64,000 bases of DNA from assembly GCA_030704615.1 (NCBI GenBank), contig CM060734.1, positions 59,910,042 through 59,974,041 of the forward strand. The letters are read 5' to 3'. The notes under the pieces are model-generated. The model was not told the origin of the DNA. It did not search any database and saw only the letters and a list, made by a program, of their open reading frames with translations. Positions 33,848 to 45,840 of this stretch are shown in pieces (the first letter of the stretch is position 1; the number at the start of each line of letters is the position of its first letter). A program made the translations under genes and the position numbers. Source of the DNA: Takakia lepidozioides (lineage: Eukaryota > Streptophyta > Takakiopsida > Takakiales > Takakiaceae).

Positions 33848-34668
33848 CAGCTGGGGATAGCTGCTGCTGATGCTGAAGTCATTCGATTCATTTGCAATTT
33901 GTTACCTGGCAATGAGGCCTTCAGAACCCATGGTTCAACTAGCCACCTTGGCAACTGAGAGTCAGCAGGACATCATGGGGGAATAGAGAGGGAGGAGGAG
34001 ATGATGTTGAACCTTGCCACAGAGCTTGTCAAGCTCTTCAGGCGTTTGAAGAACATTGCTATATCAGTTGCTTTTTCATAGTTCACGCAAATTGTATTCA
34101 CTGCCATGCACCTACAGGACCCCAATTTTGTTGAAAATTGCTCTAAAGCTGTTGGAAGCTGACTACTTGCGCCCTGGAACCAAGATTGTAAAGGATATGG
34201 TGACATGAACTCTTGGCTCTTCGGTTTCGAAAGATCTGATCTGGAGACTGAAGTGAGGACATTGTGGCATGGTCAAAACAACTATTCAATTGAAGCTCCC
34301 ACGAAACAATGGATGCTGTCTTCGGCTGGTGAATTGCATGCCAGCGGCGAGATCACCAAGGCAAGAGTCCCTTGGAAGACCCCCCCCCCGGGGCAGAGAG
34401 AGGATGCTGGGAAGTAATCTCAATCCACAGGAAAGCCAGGCTGGGCAAGTTGTAAACGAATAACCACGAAATTGAAGTTCACAAATTGAGGCCGACAGGC
34501 CGGTGGTCATTACATAAGATCAAAAACTCAAGAAAGCGACCCCTCAAATGCCACTCTCCTATTGGAATAGTTCCCTATTTTCAAATCCAATTGGATAGAT
34601 TTACATGATGAGATATGCATACCTCGGAATCATCCATCCTCCAAAGTGAAATTGGCCTAAAACTGCCT
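33848..34668 (+). pseudogene. Unidentified helical-protein relic, copy 2 (inverted)
   Basis: This is the reverse complement of 18215-19037 with scattered substitutions and stops (for example after SHLGN at 33956 and in the segment corresponding to FSQFAQIVF). It therefore cannot encode the helical protein that copy 1 partly retains. Downstream sequence, including a C tract at 34381-34389, also matches copy 1. Confidence 0.6.
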
Positions 34669-35490
34669 ACCTCAGCAGTTTGACAGCAGGAGATGCTAAC
34701 CTAGATTACATGGGGACATTCTTTTTTCCAAACATGACCAGCAATGATACTGGACGGGAGGTATGAATTTACACCCAACAGGGGTGTTTCCTGGGAGGTC
34801 AGCCAGACACAATTCAAGATGATTCTAATTTGAAATGCTAAAAAATAAAAATAAAAAATAAAAATAAAAACAAATGCAGGATTTAAAAAAAAAACAATCT
34901 GACAGATTACTTACAAAATCCCCTAATGATTTCAGTAGTGCTTTGGTTCGGACCATACCACTTGGAAGGCTTACACCCATTGTGATTGACCCCCATTGTG
35001 ATTGACCGCCCCTTGCATGTTACTGTCCAAGTCAAAGCTCACTCTTTGTCACAAGATTGCTAACATCTGCCAACACATTGATTAGAAAGAAAGAATGGGC
35101 AAACTCCTGGATCCAATTTTATATCTACTCAATAAGCTTTGACCTTTTCATAGCCACAAGAAATGATCTTGTCAAGAGATTCTCTTTGGATTGAATTTTG
35201 GTACTCTAATTCTACTTCGACTAGCTTGTACCGTCCTCCCAACTTCAGGAGTCAAGCGACAGAAGGGGTCTGATGCTAGACAGGAACAGCAAGGTAGTAG
35301 CAACCAGCATCGAACTGCGCCACTCCTACACTGAATCCAACCTGTCTAGGATTATTCACCAGAAATATCGTATGTGTGTGAAGGTGAGAAATCTAACTAG
35401 TCTAGATTGTGCTTGAAAATGGTGTACACATGACATTTACCAACAGATGCAAAAGCATACAGAAAATCCTGATCACATTGAGCAGCCACA
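34669..35490. other. Spacer downstream of the golgin gene
   Basis: It contains AAAAT-rich runs at 34842-34892 and a short tandem CCCATTGTGATTGACC at about 34977-35010. No gene is recognised. The golgin 3' untranslated region should lie in its last part. Confidence 0.5.
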
Positions 35491-38400
35491 TCAGGGCCGG
35501 GGTACCCTTCCATGAGAGAACCCCGTATGTGGAGCTGTTGAAATGTTTAGAGGGACACTCGAAAATTCAGTGCCAGCTGTGTCACCATGGTCTGTACGTG
35601 AGATGGGGCCATTCCCTACACCTTGCGACTCCAATTTTATAGGGTCCATATGAGTGGGCTCAAGAGATGATAGGAAAGTTGATGGTAACCCAGAGAAGCT
35701 GCTGCTTGGCTTGTGGTTGACTCTTGGACTTGGTGAAGGTGGACGTGATAGGCTCACTTTTACAGGTGAGCTGTTATACGCAGTGAGGGGATCAATGCTT
35801 GTGGGGGGTTCAGGCACCACCTTTGAATTTGACCCCGTTGACACAGAGTCTGCATCTGCAGCCCTAGCATCAGCCTCTGCCTTTTCCCTCTTTTCCCTTT
35901 CTTCAGACTCCTTTAACAAGAAATCAATCCACAAATCTGCGAAGGACTGCATCACACACCAACCCTTTGTTTGTCAGCCATGCAACAAGAACTATCCCAT
36001 CATCCCAGACCAGACAGAGAAAAGGGATGCCAAAGGTAATGAAACAGTCATCAATCAAATCACCTGGCATGACCTACAGAACCATTTTCAGAAGCATTGC
36101 TCATCTAGTGCAACAATTGTTTGATAATTGGATAGCTGTGACATAACAGGAAACACAGCATACACATGGACAAATGAGTTTCATTCCTGCCCAGCTAAAG
36201 TAAAACACTACTTGACTAAGCACTCCTGCCTTCGGTAAGCTTACCAATCCCACCTGATTTGGGGTAGCCATTACTACAGAAAAAAAAAGCCCACCAGAAA
36301 GGCGCATTCATTTAGCTGGTAATGAGGCAGTTGCAGAGTAGCATCAGCCATTTCCCCAGTGCAAAAACAGAATTGACAGATCTGTGAGAAAATATACCGG
36401 ATTCTCAGATGGAACAGGACGAGGAGATCCAGGGGATCCATCCCCGGCTGTACTGCCTAGAAGACCACCAACAAAGCGACCAGGCAGGCTGAACACTCCA
36501 CGCACCACTCCACCTTTGCTTGCGCTCTGTTGCGCCAGCCCGACCCTCCGTTTGTCCTCTTCCGTAAATCCCAGCATGCGTACCATGAGATCCAGCACCT
36601 GCCATATCAAACAAGATCTCACAAATGACTACCCCATACCCTCACAAAAGACTACCGCATCCCTTACAAATCCTCAATTGAGTCGGGCGAACAGGATCCA
36701 TATGAGAGGTAAGATGGGAAAGGTTTCGCTGAAGCCTTTGCAATGAGCATACATTTGCATTGGCCATGGCTAACAGCATATTATATGAAACCACTCCTGA
36801 ATCTACTGGGACAGCTTAGGTTAAGAGGTGATCTAATTGATCTTGTCACCCAATTCCTAGCATTGCCTGCTCTAAGACTTCATACTTGTCAAGCTTGATG
36901 ACAGATTCTTGTCAAACCATTGCGAAGAACTTCCACTACTCAAGAATTGTACCCTCACCACTTGCCACTCGAGCAAAATACACAAGGCTACATTACTGAC
37001 AAAGGAAGAGCTCCAACCTCTCTACTGTGCTGTCTCTGGAAATAAGTAACCAACAGCTTGATCACAATGCGCCTGCATACACCAAGTAAGGAGAAAAGGG
37101 ATAAATCATTTTACAGCTAAGTCGAGAACTCTACGACACGAGTTCATATCACTCCGGTTCACAACAGTAAACCAACCTTAAAATGAGGCATATATTTTAA
37201 CGCTTTTACGGGAAGAAGTAACCCTCATGGAAGAATATTTATAGATCATCCTGAAGGCCAAAATATAAGGTAGTCATGATACTGCATCACACAAACTCCC
37301 AAACAAAGAGACTTTGAACTACCTGAGTACCTAGTAACAAATAACCAACATATGAAAGTACAGGAAACATGGTGTGGCACGAGACTGAGGAAACTGAACA
37401 GTGAGGGAGGGGTGCAAGAGACCTGTCCACATAGAAATCAGAATCAGAGGACATGCGATTGAGTCGGGTGATGGACTGCTCCAGGGCACGTCGCAGTCGC
37501 AGTACATCCTCCTCCAGCTTCCGTGTGACTTGCTCCAACTCTTGCTTCTTCAGCTCTGCACTTACCGACTTCTCCACAGCTAGATTAACTTCCCGACTTT
37601 TCAGCTCAATGGTCCTGTTTGCCATCTGGTCTTCAAAGGAAAGAAGTCCAACAAACACACAACGATGTGAGATAGTGGTAATAAATGGTTTGTGGGAAGA
37701 TATGAATGCCATGGCTCAAATACCATTGTTGGCTACAGAACTTACCTATGTGCGTCCCTATAAAAACACTTAGGTATCCACAAGAGCTGTCATGATGTAA
37801 GCTTCCATGTCAAACTAAGGAAGAGCTTGATGATGAAGTACCCTTGTTTCCAGAATAACACATTTGAGTTCCTTGTTTTCTCAGTGCTAGTAGCATGTCT
37901 AAAAGGAGAAAGGTGCCTCACCCTCACATCTTCAGCAAGCTTGGCAATCTCATCCCTGGCCATACTTAACTCCCCATGCATACGATCCTGTGCAACAGGT
38001 CAAAAGTAAGTTAAATAGCCAGCCTGTTGGTACTGTCATGCTGCAGTAGAAGTAGCACCTCACAGCGAATCTATGTGTTTTATCTTCACGAAAGTCCATT
38101 CAGACGAGTTTTGTCAAGAAGCTAGGCGACCTTTGCGGAGGCTACTAAGTCTGAGCTGAACAGATTGTACTCATAAGACGTTGTTTGCCATAGCCTTGTG
38201 GCCATTGACCCCGCGCCCAGTTTGAGCGGGAACAAAAGGGACAGAACCTACCTCTGTCAGGGGCTGACGTTGGTAGTAAGACTTACCTCCATATATAGAA
38301 TTAATCCGGGTTTTCCAGATATCCTCTAGAAATCCCTTCACACAAGCATCAATCTGCTGTGTGTGATTTGCCCAAAAACTAGGCCTCAGGAGGGCCTGGG

Positions 38401-41400
38401 CTTTTGGCTCAGCCTCGAGACTTTCAAAGTTGGTAAACAGGGGTACAGGCACAATACCCTTAATAGATTTGAAGAGAGCGTCTCTTTGGTGAGAGAACCC
38501 CGGACAGTGTATCAGAAAATGAATACTGTCTTCAGATTGCCCACACAACGGGCAATTGCACTCTCCCTTTCCTCTCTGCTTCTGTTTGCTGTTCAAAGGT
38601 AGGCTTCCTGCCCTGAGTTTAAATTTCAGTCTAGTGCCGAGAGTGGGTAGACCCTTGAGGTCATCCAAGATGTCCTCCCCCATGTCACAGACTGGAAACA
38701 AGTTCAGGGAAGTTTTCTGCCTAACTTCATTTTCATCAGACAATCTCATGGCAACAGACATGGCTGAGGACACTACAGCCTCTAAGTCAGATTTATCCAG
38801 CAGGGTCAAGACTTGCGGATCCAGGTCCTTGAGGATCTCTTCTACTCTCTTCTGCCAGGACTTAGCCTGTTTGACAGGGCGGTCCTGTTTCCAAGATATA
38901 GAGTCGATTAACTTAGGATATCTAGTGTTGGGCATATGTTGCAGCTGACCCCACCATCTGACCTTGAATTCATCTCGTCAGGAGCTTAAGGACGGAATGC
39001 CAAACTCACCCCGAACAGCCACATTGGCTGTTTTGGAGCATGCTGACATACACTCCTTAAGCACCCCCACTTGAATGGATTCTAGAGACTTAGCCTGGTT
39101 GGAGTTATCAACCCATATAGCAGATCCGTACTCCAAGGCAGGTCTAATAACGCGACAAAGCATGGTTTTCTTAACCTCAGAGTTGACCCCTCTGCAGTGG
39201 AAAAATTTAGTGAGCCCCAGAGCTTTGCCCTTGCCAGTTTGAACAACTTTCCGGATATTTGCATCCCAATTACAATTGGAGGAGAACTCAACGCCCAGGT
39301 AAGTGTAGGAAGGGAGGACCGGGATCTCTTGGCTACCCCACTGCCACTTAAGATCACTTCCTCCCTCTCCTCTGTCGTTGAATGCTACCACTGCACATTT
39401 GCTGACATTAGCCTCTAGCCCCCAAAGATCAAAGTATCTCTTCGCGCAATCAATCAACTCCTGGAGATTGGTTGGAGTCTCCCCTATGCCTGCGAAGTCA
39501 TCCGCAAACATAAGGGCTGGTATGGTGGTATCACCCACCCTTAACCCAAACCCTCACTTTCCACATCCTCGAGGAGTTGATTGATGAAAACATTGAAGAG
39601 CAGAGGGGAGAGAGTACATCCTTGAGCTACACCTTGGTCTATGTCAAAGAAGTTGGACTTCTGTCCGTTAACAGTGACACAGCTTTTGGTGTGAGCATAC
39701 AAGTTGTGGACAACTCTCCACATCTTTCCCTTGATCCCACAAGACCAGAGGCGGAACCATAGGCCATCTCTCCACACTGTGTCATAAGCCTTTTTGACAT
39801 CCAGGAAAAAGAGCTGAACAGAAATGATACCTGAGCCTCGCTCTCTGCATAGTACTGCCCAAGTGCACTTTGAAGATTGGAAAGCTCAATGTCTTTGGAC
39901 TCCAATTGAGCAATGCAATTTGCCAATTTTTGCTTCAAAATGTCAATCTCTTCGCCAGCTTGCTGCAGTCCCTCAGTGCTGCGCTTCTTGGCCTCAGCTT
40001 GGTCTGCACGTGCTTGTGCCAGAGATTGTTGCAGCTGCACCACAAGTGATTCACTGGTCTCTGCCCTTGCTTCTAGCTCTGCAATGTTCTCACTGTCCTG
40101 GTCCATCTTCTCGGAGGTTGACATGTCCTGCAAGGAGCCACACGATATTTAACTCTGTTTAGCCAAGCAAAAGCAGTATCTTTCAAATTAGCACTAACCT
40201 GTTAGATAATTCAAGTGGCTGTTGCCTATGGAGCTTAACTGTAAAACAAGATACTGGCGCACATTGTTTGAACAGGAAGACAGGAACGAAGGAAGCGAGA
40301 TTTTGGGAGCTTCAAATTGGCACTTTCTGTTGGAGGTGTTAAGGCTATAGCCCTTGCACGGCACTCTGAGAACAGAACGGGACGGGTAGCTCAGTGGTAG
40401 AGCACCCCACCGGAATGGGGGAGGTCCTAGGTTCAATCCCTAGCCCGACCACACGCCAGTGGTTTTCCAACATGGTATCAGAGTCAAGGTTGGGGCGGTG
40501 GTCAGAATGGGTGGGCATTAGCATAAGGGCTATGCCTTGAGGGGGAGTGTTGGAGGTGTCAAGGCTATAGCCCTTGCACGACACTTTGAGAACAGAACGG
40601 GACAGGTAGCTCAGTGGTAGAGCACCCCACCGGAATGGGGGAGGTCCTAGGTTCAATCCCTAGCCCGACCACACGCCAGTGGTTTTCCAATACTTACCAC
40701 ACCAAAGCTGAGCATTCGCTAAACATGGTAATATTCCCATACACCATGGCAGAGCATAGCTGACTGCATGGAACGAGGGCCGTGGAAGGCTAAGGATGTG
40801 CACACTCCGGGCTAGTGTGACATTGGCACCTGGCCACTTCACACAGAGAACCATGCTAGGGGTACAAAATTTCCAAATGGCTGAAATGCTCACTAGGAGA
40901 TTCTTCACATAATCTTCAATCATCTTGTGGCTCCCTGCTACAAATAGTAGATATCATGACACTCTAAAACATGGATGTTCGTGCTATAATACCATGTCCA
41001 GAAGGTTTTGTTTGAGCCTGCTAAGATCCCGCAGCGCCTTGTCCCTCTCAGATGAAACTTCCTCCAATTTTCTTTCAAACTCTGCTGTGTGTAGTGTACA
41101 TGCCTCTTCTGCCGTTCTTAATCTCTCTTGCAGAACATCCACCTGCCAAAGTCCCCATGATCAATAAATGCAGCTCGGAATTCTTTGCAACTCTTTAAAA
41201 AACTCAGCGAACATCCACTGGATGTCCCTCTGTCTGCAAACCACTGGAAGGCTAGAAGGCATGATCAGAAAGGCATAAGAGCTCTAGTATATAAATCTCT
41301 CCAGTCTATTAACATTACAACAAGAGGTCCTTGATCAGAAGTCATGCCATACAATGGCAATAAGAGAATCTTCGTTATGGGTTACATGCAAAGATCTTTC

Positions 41401-44400
41401 CCAGTGTACATGGAGGCTGAGCCATGATGTGAAGCTTGGTCCCACCCATGATTAAACTAGAAGATCAAGAAAAAAGACCATGTCAGTGAAAAGATTTCAA
41501 AACACACTTAGAAGTCATTACAAACCTCTTGGGCTCGTGCCGCTAACTCAGATGCCTGCTCCTCACTCATGCCCAAGGGTCTGTCAAACTCCCCTTGCGT
41601 CATTTGGGATCTCTCTGCTTCCAGTTTTTGTGCTTGCAAGGCTTGCTGCAGCCCCTCCCTCTCTGCCTGTGTTGACATTATTCTGATTAGAAAGCTGTCT
41701 GTTTGCTTATTGAACTACAGGCATAAAGTTAATTTTTTGTGCCATCTTTGCTCTGACAAAAGGGCACAGCTTCATTCCATGCTTCTCAATTTTGTCATAA
41801 AGTCAAAGTCATATATGGAGGGTATCGAGTTTTGCAGCAACAAACACGTACCTGTAGCTCAAGCTTCTCCTGCTCAAGTTTGGTAATTGTCCTTTGAAAC
41901 TGATCAACAACTCCATCCCTTAATGCATCTTGCTCATCGGCCTTTTCTTGGAGTTGTACCAATTCAGAAGATAACTGGAAGATGTGAAATACATAGACTT
42001 GAATTTTCACAGATATCATTAATAAGCAAGACACAGTAGTGTTAAAACATATTCAGCATATTCAATTTGACAAGACCAGAACATTTAAGATGTAATGCAG
42101 CTGACTATGTGCAGCAGATTTCTTAAGTCAAATAGACAGTGTAAAAGAGCACATGAGACTTTATGCCAGGACGCTCTCAGGAGGTCAGAACAGCTGTCAA
42201 GAATCTCAGTTGCGTGTCACACTATCTATCCACTCACTTGTTGCCTTGCTGACTTCAACATATCGCACTCGTTAAGAGCGGCATCCGCAGCTTCACGGGT
42301 TCCTATCCATGATCCATTCCCCAAATAATAAGGAAGTCGATTGACATACTAACCCCAACAAAGAAGCACACCACTATGTGCATGTAGAAGTTACAGACGG
42401 AGCAGCACTGCTACTGCCCCTGCTTAGGCACAAATTCTTTTGAGTGGTTAAATGTGTAGTCCCTCCATGCACTGAGCACGATCTGTCCCTCAAACTTCCT
42501 TTTAAATTGAGCCTTGCTACTCTGGAAATCTTGTCATCTGCCAAGTCCCTTACATCCCCTGCCATCTGATAAGAAACGGAAGGTACTTGACTCCATGTTC
42601 ATGTCAATAACTACAAATGTTAAACACTACCGTAAAATCTACCGTAAAATCTATACCAGTATACACTACTAGAAATGCAAGTACCGTGCTCGCCTACTTT
42701 GAAGCTGCAAGTTCGCATCGGACAGATTTGCTTCCTCTGTTTTCAACAGCTCTTTCAGCCTTTCTGACTCTGCCATTGCCATTTCCTGAGCATCCTTTCG
42801 CTTGATACAGTCTTGCTCTTTCTCTGCTACTTGAATCCCAAGATCCTGTCAAACAAAGTTCACCACTTCAGCTTCAGCTGCCAACCCACTTTGTCTAGCC
42901 AGGAGAAAAACAGCTCTGCAGTCAAACATCCCTGTGGAAGGTGGCTTGAGACAAACGAGTGTTGAGATGATCAAGTAGAGACCATCTGAAACTAGAAAGC
43001 ACTCCTCATAGCTAGAATACAATTCTGCCACAATTACCTGTTCTCTCTCTTGGAGGTCTCTAATTCTTAGCTCCAGCTCCTGCAGCTGTACTTCGTGGGC
43101 CAAATGACATATAGATCCATTACTTGCCAATTCACTACTCTTGTCTCCAGATGCAACACTCCTTGCAGCCTGTACATTCGCAATCTCTTGTCTATGTTGA
43201 GCATTCAGCGCTTCTGCTTGCATTCGATACTTCTCCTGCAAGGCAGCAATCTGCCCCTGCACTTTCCCGAAACCAGCTCAGACAATGCGGGCAATTGAGC
43301 CTACAACTATATCATAGATAACCCAATCTCCAGGATCTCAAGTACTGTCCAAAAGCAGTTCACTGTGCCATGTTGGATCACTATATCATGTATGAACCAC
43401 CCTACTTTATTGTGATGGGAGTGCCTTCAAGTTGGGGCGACACAAGTATACTCTCTGATAGGATGTGCCATTCTCTAACCAATACTACAAGTGAACTGTT
43501 GACACTGGTCCCCGAGCGGCTTCTTTTGAAGGGGCTCAATGAGACCACAGATGGATGAACTTTGATATAAGCCACCAATTTTAAGACATCTTGAGACATA
43601 TCTCTTTGAATGTATAAGAGTAGGTGGATATACGGGACAGCACATTCAGCATGTTGTTCAAGTTCGCTTCCAACTATCAACACCTACAGAAGTCTAACAC
43701 ATTTCCAGGTGGTAACCTTGAAGAGACACACCTGATGGTCTTCTTGAATGTGACATAATTCAGTCTCCAATTTCTGCATGGATGCACTGCGGATAATTAC
43801 TGTATGGAGGACGAACATTTACACACGTAAATGCTCTCTGGGAAAGCATTTTTGCATAACTGCAACAGAAAGGACAAACCCTGTATTATAAGAGGTATTT
43901 ACTACTCAAAAGATACCCAACACACGTCTGCCCATGCCAGTATCTACTAACAAGGACCCTGTGAGAAAGAGGTCAATAATGTGGTCATGGTCTGTCATAA
44001 ACGCATGTGCAGTGAAATTATGTGAAATCCCATCATTGCCTACAACACTAGGATACATAAGTGTGACTGATCTCTCGAGAAGGGCAGGAAGATAGAATAT
44101 AGGGCAGAGGATCCAACCTGGACAGTCTCTTCAAGATCAAATAGTCTGCTGGGTCCTCCATTTGGCAGCACCTCTCGATCTGCAGTAGCCATCACCATCT
44201 TTTCCTTCAAAACTCCATTCTCTTCACGCAATCTCAACACCTCTCCCTAACATACCAGAGGAAACAAATCAGGTAAATCAAACAGAAGTTACTCCATTTT
44301 CCACAAAGCAAAACATGATTATTGTCTATTCCCAATTTTCATTGATCGAATTAACTCCAAGTGTCTGCAGTTAATGTAATGCTCCAAAATTCATCACTAA

Positions 44401-45840
44401 AACAGCTATAGCTCATGGTCCTATTGCACATCTTCATGCATGGTAATTTAATTTCCACACCCTAGTGAACTGGCTTTTAGCTAGTTTGTCCTCAGCATTG
44501 CCCAACAACATGCCCATGCTGCTTAATTTTAGGTAGATATAAAAACAGAGGTTTACTCACAAGACAGCTGCAGGGAACCTGTTATTAAAGGCCATAAGTA
44601 AATACATTGTCTCCAGATTGCCATGGGATACAAGTGAGAATAACTTTGTGCAATCCTTCCCACATTTCTCAGCATCCTAGGGGATAATCTATGATGATAC
44701 CATTCATCAACTAGCAAACCTCATAAATTGCCACCCACATTTGAGAAGAGCCTAACTCACTCTAAACCCATGGCCAACCAGGGTAAATTATTCTGAAACA
44801 ATCCCCTAAATGACAGTAAGTCTCAGCACCATATAAGGAGCAACCTGAATAATGAGTTGCCAACTCTCAGATTTTACTCTCAGCCCCAATCAGTTTGCAG
44901 AGTCTCAGAAACATCATGCTCAAACCTTAGAAAACCTAAAAACTCATGATAAGAGGCAGGAACTGTCAGATCTTGTGGTATGCAGATGCAAGTTCACCCC
45001 CAAATAAGTACTGAAGGCTCTACAGGTGTGTAAAGAGTAGATGAGGCAATTAAGGGAACATGAGCTTGCCTCTCTCTCTTTGAGAAGGGCAACATAGTTC
45101 ATTGACATGGCTTGAATGTCTGATTCTGCAGTTTGAAGCCGATTGACTTCGCTCTTATACCATTCCAACTGCATATGCAAGGGAGAAGAGTCAGATGGAA
45201 GCTAGACTGCTCAGACTTTGTCAAAGTGTATACAAGTCGCTGAAAATCACTGCATTTCCAATTGTCAGAAAACATAGACTCAACAGGGAAATTCCTAATG
45301 TTGAACCTGAGGCCACACCTGAAAGACAAGTTTTAGCTGTCATCAGAGTCCATGCTCAGCACTCCAGAGCCCTTAACTGTACCCCTCGTTGTGATTTATA
45401 TACACAGTTCGTTTCAAGAGTTCTCACTAAGGAGTACTCTTCAGCACTGCCAAGAAAGAAAGTGACTCCTTTCGAGAACTAGAATGGCTGTAAACGTGCT
45501 CCTCACGTAAATGCAAGACAAATATTCAAGTGGAAGGTACCTCAGCCTACAAAACAGCATTTGCCTTATATTTCGCAGGGTAAATGCTGTACTTTTGCAT
45601 GTAAATGACAGTACACATGCGTATCAAATGCGCTGAAGTATATACCTCGGCCTTGAGATTTGGTCCATCGTCATAATTCGAATTGCGACGCCGAGACGGT
45701 CGATGCGAGCCATTAGCAGATGCATCATCATCAGAGTCATCGTGTGATTGAGCCTCAAGTTCAAGTTCCTCTTGAGTGTCCAGAACATCCGAAGCAATCT
45801 GCGACAGATTGTCCTTGAAAACTTGCAAGTTCTTCCACAT
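35491..45840 (-). CDS. GC4: GRAB-domain golgin (Arabidopsis golgin candidate 3/4 type)
   Basis: Sixteen exons join in frame: 45646-45840, 45070-45168, 44118-44246, 43732-43773, 43038-43256, 42698-42845, 42238-42302, 41852-41974, 41526-41666, 40993-41142, 39831-40127, 37922-37987, 37423-37625, 37018-37072, 36398-36598, 35491-35946. They give about 862 residues. The order is MWKNLQVFKDNLSQIASDVL, an acidic Ser-rich stretch, long coiled coils (YKSEVNRLQTAESDIQAMSM; ERDKALRDLSRLKQNLL; LESKDIELSNLQSALGQYYA), then the C-terminal GRAB-type region RRIVIKLLVTYFQRQHSREV LDLMVRMLGFTEEDKRRVG and SFADLWIDFLLKESEERE. Arabidopsis GC3/GC4 have the same ends and are near 720 residues; the extra length here is a Ser/Pro tail. 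GRAB domains bind ARF-family GTPases, and these golgins tether vesicles at the cis-Golgi. Exon 2 ends with a GC donor (GCAAGC). A LINE and a TRIM lie in introns; both avoid exons. Confidence 0.88.
38164..39810 (-). mobile_element. 5'-truncated LINE (non-LTR retrotransposon), copy A
   Basis: The copy is 1,647 bp and flanked by the 11-bp target duplication GAGCTGAACAG (38153-38163 and 39811-39821). On the minus strand it begins inside the reverse transcriptase (KKAYDTVWRDG), has ALMFADDFAG, a C-terminal CNCPLCG...HFLIHC finger and HTQQIDACVKGFLED, and ends CGTCTTATGAGTACAAT without a poly(A) tail. A one-base deletion near 39552 breaks the frame relative to copy B. It lies 20 bp inside the golgin intron that begins at 39830, leaving the donor GTATCATTTC intact. 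Confidence 0.92.
40380..40451 (+). promoter_or_regulatory. tRNA-like cloverleaf with A and B boxes in the 5' LTR
   Basis: Seventy-two bases fold as a full tRNA: acceptor GGACGGG/CCCGACC with one A-A mismatch, D arm GCTC/GAGC, anticodon stem CCCCA/GGGGG with a seven-base loop CCGGAAT, T stem CTAGG/CCTAG with loop TTCAATC. The A-box TAGCTCAGTGG and B-box GGTTCAATCCC match RNA polymerase III consensus. Position 33 is C rather than U and pair 31-39 is A-G, so a working decoding tRNA is unlikely; a promoter or priming mimic is more likely. Confidence 0.8.
40600..40671 (+). promoter_or_regulatory. tRNA-like cloverleaf in the 3' LTR
   Basis: This is the same 72-base structure in the second LTR. It differs by G to A at the acceptor position equivalent to 40384, which weakens one further acceptor pair (GGACAGG/CCCGACC). 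A and B boxes are unchanged. Confidence 0.78.

Larger units (their letters stand above)
40328..40692 (+). mobile_element. TRIM (mini LTR retrotransposon) with a tRNA-like sequence in each LTR
   Basis: Two 145-bp LTRs (40328-40472 and 40548-40692) differ at about five sites. They begin TGTTGG; the first ends CCAACA and the second CCAATA. Directly after the first LTR is a primer-binding site TGGTATCAGAGTC (40473), complementary to the 3' end of initiator tRNA-Met. Directly before the second is a polypurine tract GAGGGGGAG (40539-40547). The internal part is only 75 bp, so no protein is encoded. Flanks CTTTC (40323-40327) and CTTAC (40693-40697) look like a 5-bp target duplication with one change. 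It lies in golgin intron 10, opposite to the gene. Confidence 0.9.

Noticed and set aside
36384-36746. Plus-strand frame of 120 codons
   Set aside because: It is the reverse of golgin exon 15, whose coding is supported by splice sites and family sequence.
40473-40485. Link between the TRIM primer-binding site TGGTATCAGAG and the GGTATC-rich repeats
   Set aside because: The match is only 8-9 bases and the initiator-tRNA complement explains the first; the repeats lack LTRs.
40380-40671. Two functional tRNA genes
   Set aside because: Both lie inside LTRs with mobile-element hallmarks; position 33 is C, stem mismatches are present and no isotype is clear, so they are called tRNA-like promoters instead.
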